A stretch of 35,855 nt of DNA from Aliarcobacter sp. (GTDB lineage: Bacteria; Campylobacterota; Campylobacteria; Campylobacterales; Arcobacteraceae). This document shows positions 34,680 to 35,855 of this stretch, one piece after another. A model generated the notes under the pieces. It was not told where the DNA came from, did no database searches, and saw nothing but the letters and a program-made list of their open reading frames with translations. The first letter of the stretch is position 1, and every line of letters starts with the position of its first letter. The stretch covers positions 1 to 35,855 of the forward strand of contig JAQVLW010000023.1 in NCBI GenBank assembly GCA_028703945.1, given 5' to 3'. Position numbers and translations under genes: made by a program.

Positions 34680-35033
34680 ATGATAGGTATAGATATAACA
34701 TCAATAGATAGAATTAAAAAAATGTATGAAAAGTTTGGAATAAAGGCTTATGAGAAGTTTTTAAACCCAAAAGAGATTGAGCTTATAAAAAAGCCAGAAA
34801 CTGCTGCTGGTTTTTGGGCTGCAAAAGAAGCTGCTTCAAAAGCTATTGGAACTGGAATTGGAGTATCTTGTGGTTTTCATGATATTAAAATATCAAAAGG
34901 AAAACTAGGAAATCCAAAAATTAAATATAAGAAAAAAGTTAGAGAAAAGTTTAATATAAAAAAATCTCATCTTTCGATAACTCACGATGCAGGTTTTGCA
35001 ATAGCTGTTGTTGTTAATGTTTTTAAAAATTAA
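34680..35033 (+). CDS. acpS: Holo-[acyl-carrier-protein] synthase
   Basis: A 117-aa enzyme that transfers the 4'-phosphopantetheine arm of coenzyme A to acyl carrier protein. MIGIDITSIDRI supplies the metal-binding Asp5; the second signature WAAKEAASKAIGTG supplies Glu50 and Lys54; SLSITHD-like HLSITHDAGFAIAVVV closes the fold. Length is typical. AGATAGG five bases before the ATG supports the start. It is divergent from the permease gene 29 bases away. Confidence 0.95.
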   Translation: MIGIDITSIDRIKKMYEKFGIKAYEKFLNPKEIELIKKPETAAGFWAAKEAASKAIGTGIGVSCGFHDIKISKGKLGNPKIKYKKKVREKFNIKKSHLSITHDAGFAIAVVVNVFKN

Positions 35034-35056
35034 GAGAATATTTATTAATTTATGAT

Positions 35057-35076
35057 TATAATGATAATGATTATTA
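35057..35076 (+). promoter_or_regulatory. Fur box overlapping the -10 of the FTR1 gene
   Basis: TGATAATGATTATTA at 35062-35076 matches 14 of 15 positions of the TGATAAT-N-ATTATCA Fur consensus core. It overlaps by one base a TATAAT at 35057-35062. Binding there would block transcription when iron is plentiful. Confidence 0.75.
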
Positions 35077-35098
35077 GAGTTACTCGTAAGGATTTTTA

Positions 35099-35855
35099 AT
35101 GTTAGCTAGTTTTTTGATTACTTTTAGGGAAGGTTTGGAAGCTTTTTTGATTGTTGGAATTATTCTTTCATATCTTAGTAGGCTTCAAGCATCAACGTAC
35201 AATAAATATATATATGTAGGTGTTTGTATTGGTGTAATAGTGTCATTGTTTATTGCATATATTTTTCAAGTGGTAATTTATGGAATAGAAAATGAGCTTT
35301 ATCAACACTATTTAATGATATTTATTCTTTTATTTGCAACAGTTGTTTTATCATATATGGTTGTATGGATGGCAAATCAATCAAAGCAAGTAAGTGAGAA
35401 ATTAAAAGAAGATTTAAAAGCTCTTGTAACTACTGGGAATATTTTAGGAATGGTTTTTTTATCTTTTTTGGCTGTATTAAGAGAAGGTTTTGAGACAGTT
35501 TTATTCTTTTCTTCACTTTCAATTAGTGAAACTTTTTCTTTAGAAGAAGGACTTATTGGTGCAATGTTGGGCTTAGTTTTATCAATAATTTTAGTTTATT
35601 TTTTAATGAAAGGAGCTAAAAATATTCCATTAAAAGTATTTTTTAAATATACGGGGCTTTTAATTCTTATTATTGCAGGAGGACTTTTTGGAAGTGCTGT
35701 TTCAATGATGCAAGCAAGTAGCATTTTACCTACTTGTGTTCCTATGGTTTATGATATTTCAGATATTTTAGATGATAAAGGTCTTTTGGGAACATTTTTA
35801 AGAGCATTGTTTGGATACAACTCTTCTCCTTCTCTTCTTCACTTGTTATCTTGGG
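35099..35855 (+). CDS. FTR1/EfeU-family iron permease (partial, runs off the right edge)
   Basis: At least 252 residues of a multi-helix inner-membrane iron permease, open to the window edge. Both hallmark REGxE motifs are present: REGLEAFLIVG at residues 10-20 and REGFETVLFF at about 128-137; these glutamates bind iron in the family. About seven hydrophobic helices are visible. TAAGGA lies five bases before the ATG. The near-consensus Fur box at the promoter fits an iron-uptake role. Partner genes, if any (an EfeO/P19-like periplasmic protein), would lie to the right. Confidence 0.9.
   Translation, partial: MLASFLITFREGLEAFLIVGIILSYLSRLQASTYNKYIYVGVCIGVIVSLFIAYIFQVVIYGIENELYQHYLMIFILLFATVVLSYMVVWMANQSKQVSEKLKEDLKALVTTGNILGMVFLSFLAVLREGFETVLFFSSLSISETFSLEEGLIGAMLGLVLSIILVYFLMKGAKNIPLKVFFKYTGLLILIIAGGLFGSAVSMMQASSILPTCVPMVYDISDILDDKGLLGTFLRALFGYNSSPSLLHLLSW

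Noticed and set aside
34651..34704. Longer start for the DppB-type permease
   Set aside because: The added 18 residues do not resemble the family N-terminus and would overlap acpS; the MKLFLKKLLYL start is canonical.

Overview
The window is AT-rich DNA from a Campylobacterota (epsilonproteobacterial) bacterium, most likely Arcobacter/Aliarcobacter. I base this on base composition, frequent TTG starts, GlnD next to ammonium transporters, the 'HQWRQPL' histidine-kinase style and the mixed flagellar gene order. No rRNA, tRNA, CRISPR, insertion sequence or prophage was seen. It reads as an ordinary chromosomal core segment.

Layout. (1) 1-2.1 kb: the start of a membrane protein, a zinc-ribbon methyltransferase and a DctA-type dicarboxylate symporter. 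(2) 2.3-6.5 kb: a MerR-like regulator, preceded by a clear promoter and a 29-bp palindrome, joined to a 1159-aa LplT-PlsC-Aas fusion for lysophospholipid recycling. (3) 6.5-9.7 kb (minus): a PAS histidine kinase and a periplasmic sugar-binding-type protein, arranged like TorT/TorS or LuxP/LuxQ. (4) 9.7-20.1 kb: a nitrogen region. glnD is translationally coupled to a small Fis-type AAA+ regulator on the minus strand; then come a Cache-like/4-TM membrane protein and an ankyrin-repeat protein. On the plus strand follow amt1, amt2, glnK (with the uridylylation tyrosine Y51) and pyrC. (5) 20.2-30.5 kb: flagellar genes. fliM-flgI are on the minus strand; an acidic orphan, fliQ, a fliJ-like gene, a motE-like gene, fliL, an unnamed membrane protein, flgH, flgK, fliD, fliS and a fliT-like gene are on the plus strand. 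(6) 30.5-34.7 kb (minus): tilS, rimO, panC and an orphan DppB-type permease. (7) 34.7-35.9 kb (plus): acpS and the start of an FTR1 iron permease under a Fur box.

Most notable observation: one 17-bp dyad, TGTATA-N5-TATACA or near it, lies before three nitrogen promoters: the regulator-glnD operon, amt1 and amt2. In each case it sits 30-32 bp upstream of a TATAAT -10 box, a consistent activator-like geometry. The coupled Fis-type protein has lost the stretch where sigma54 activators carry GAFTGA, so it is a natural candidate for a sigma70-type, NtrC-like regulator of this set. That is inference from sequence and would need binding or expression data.
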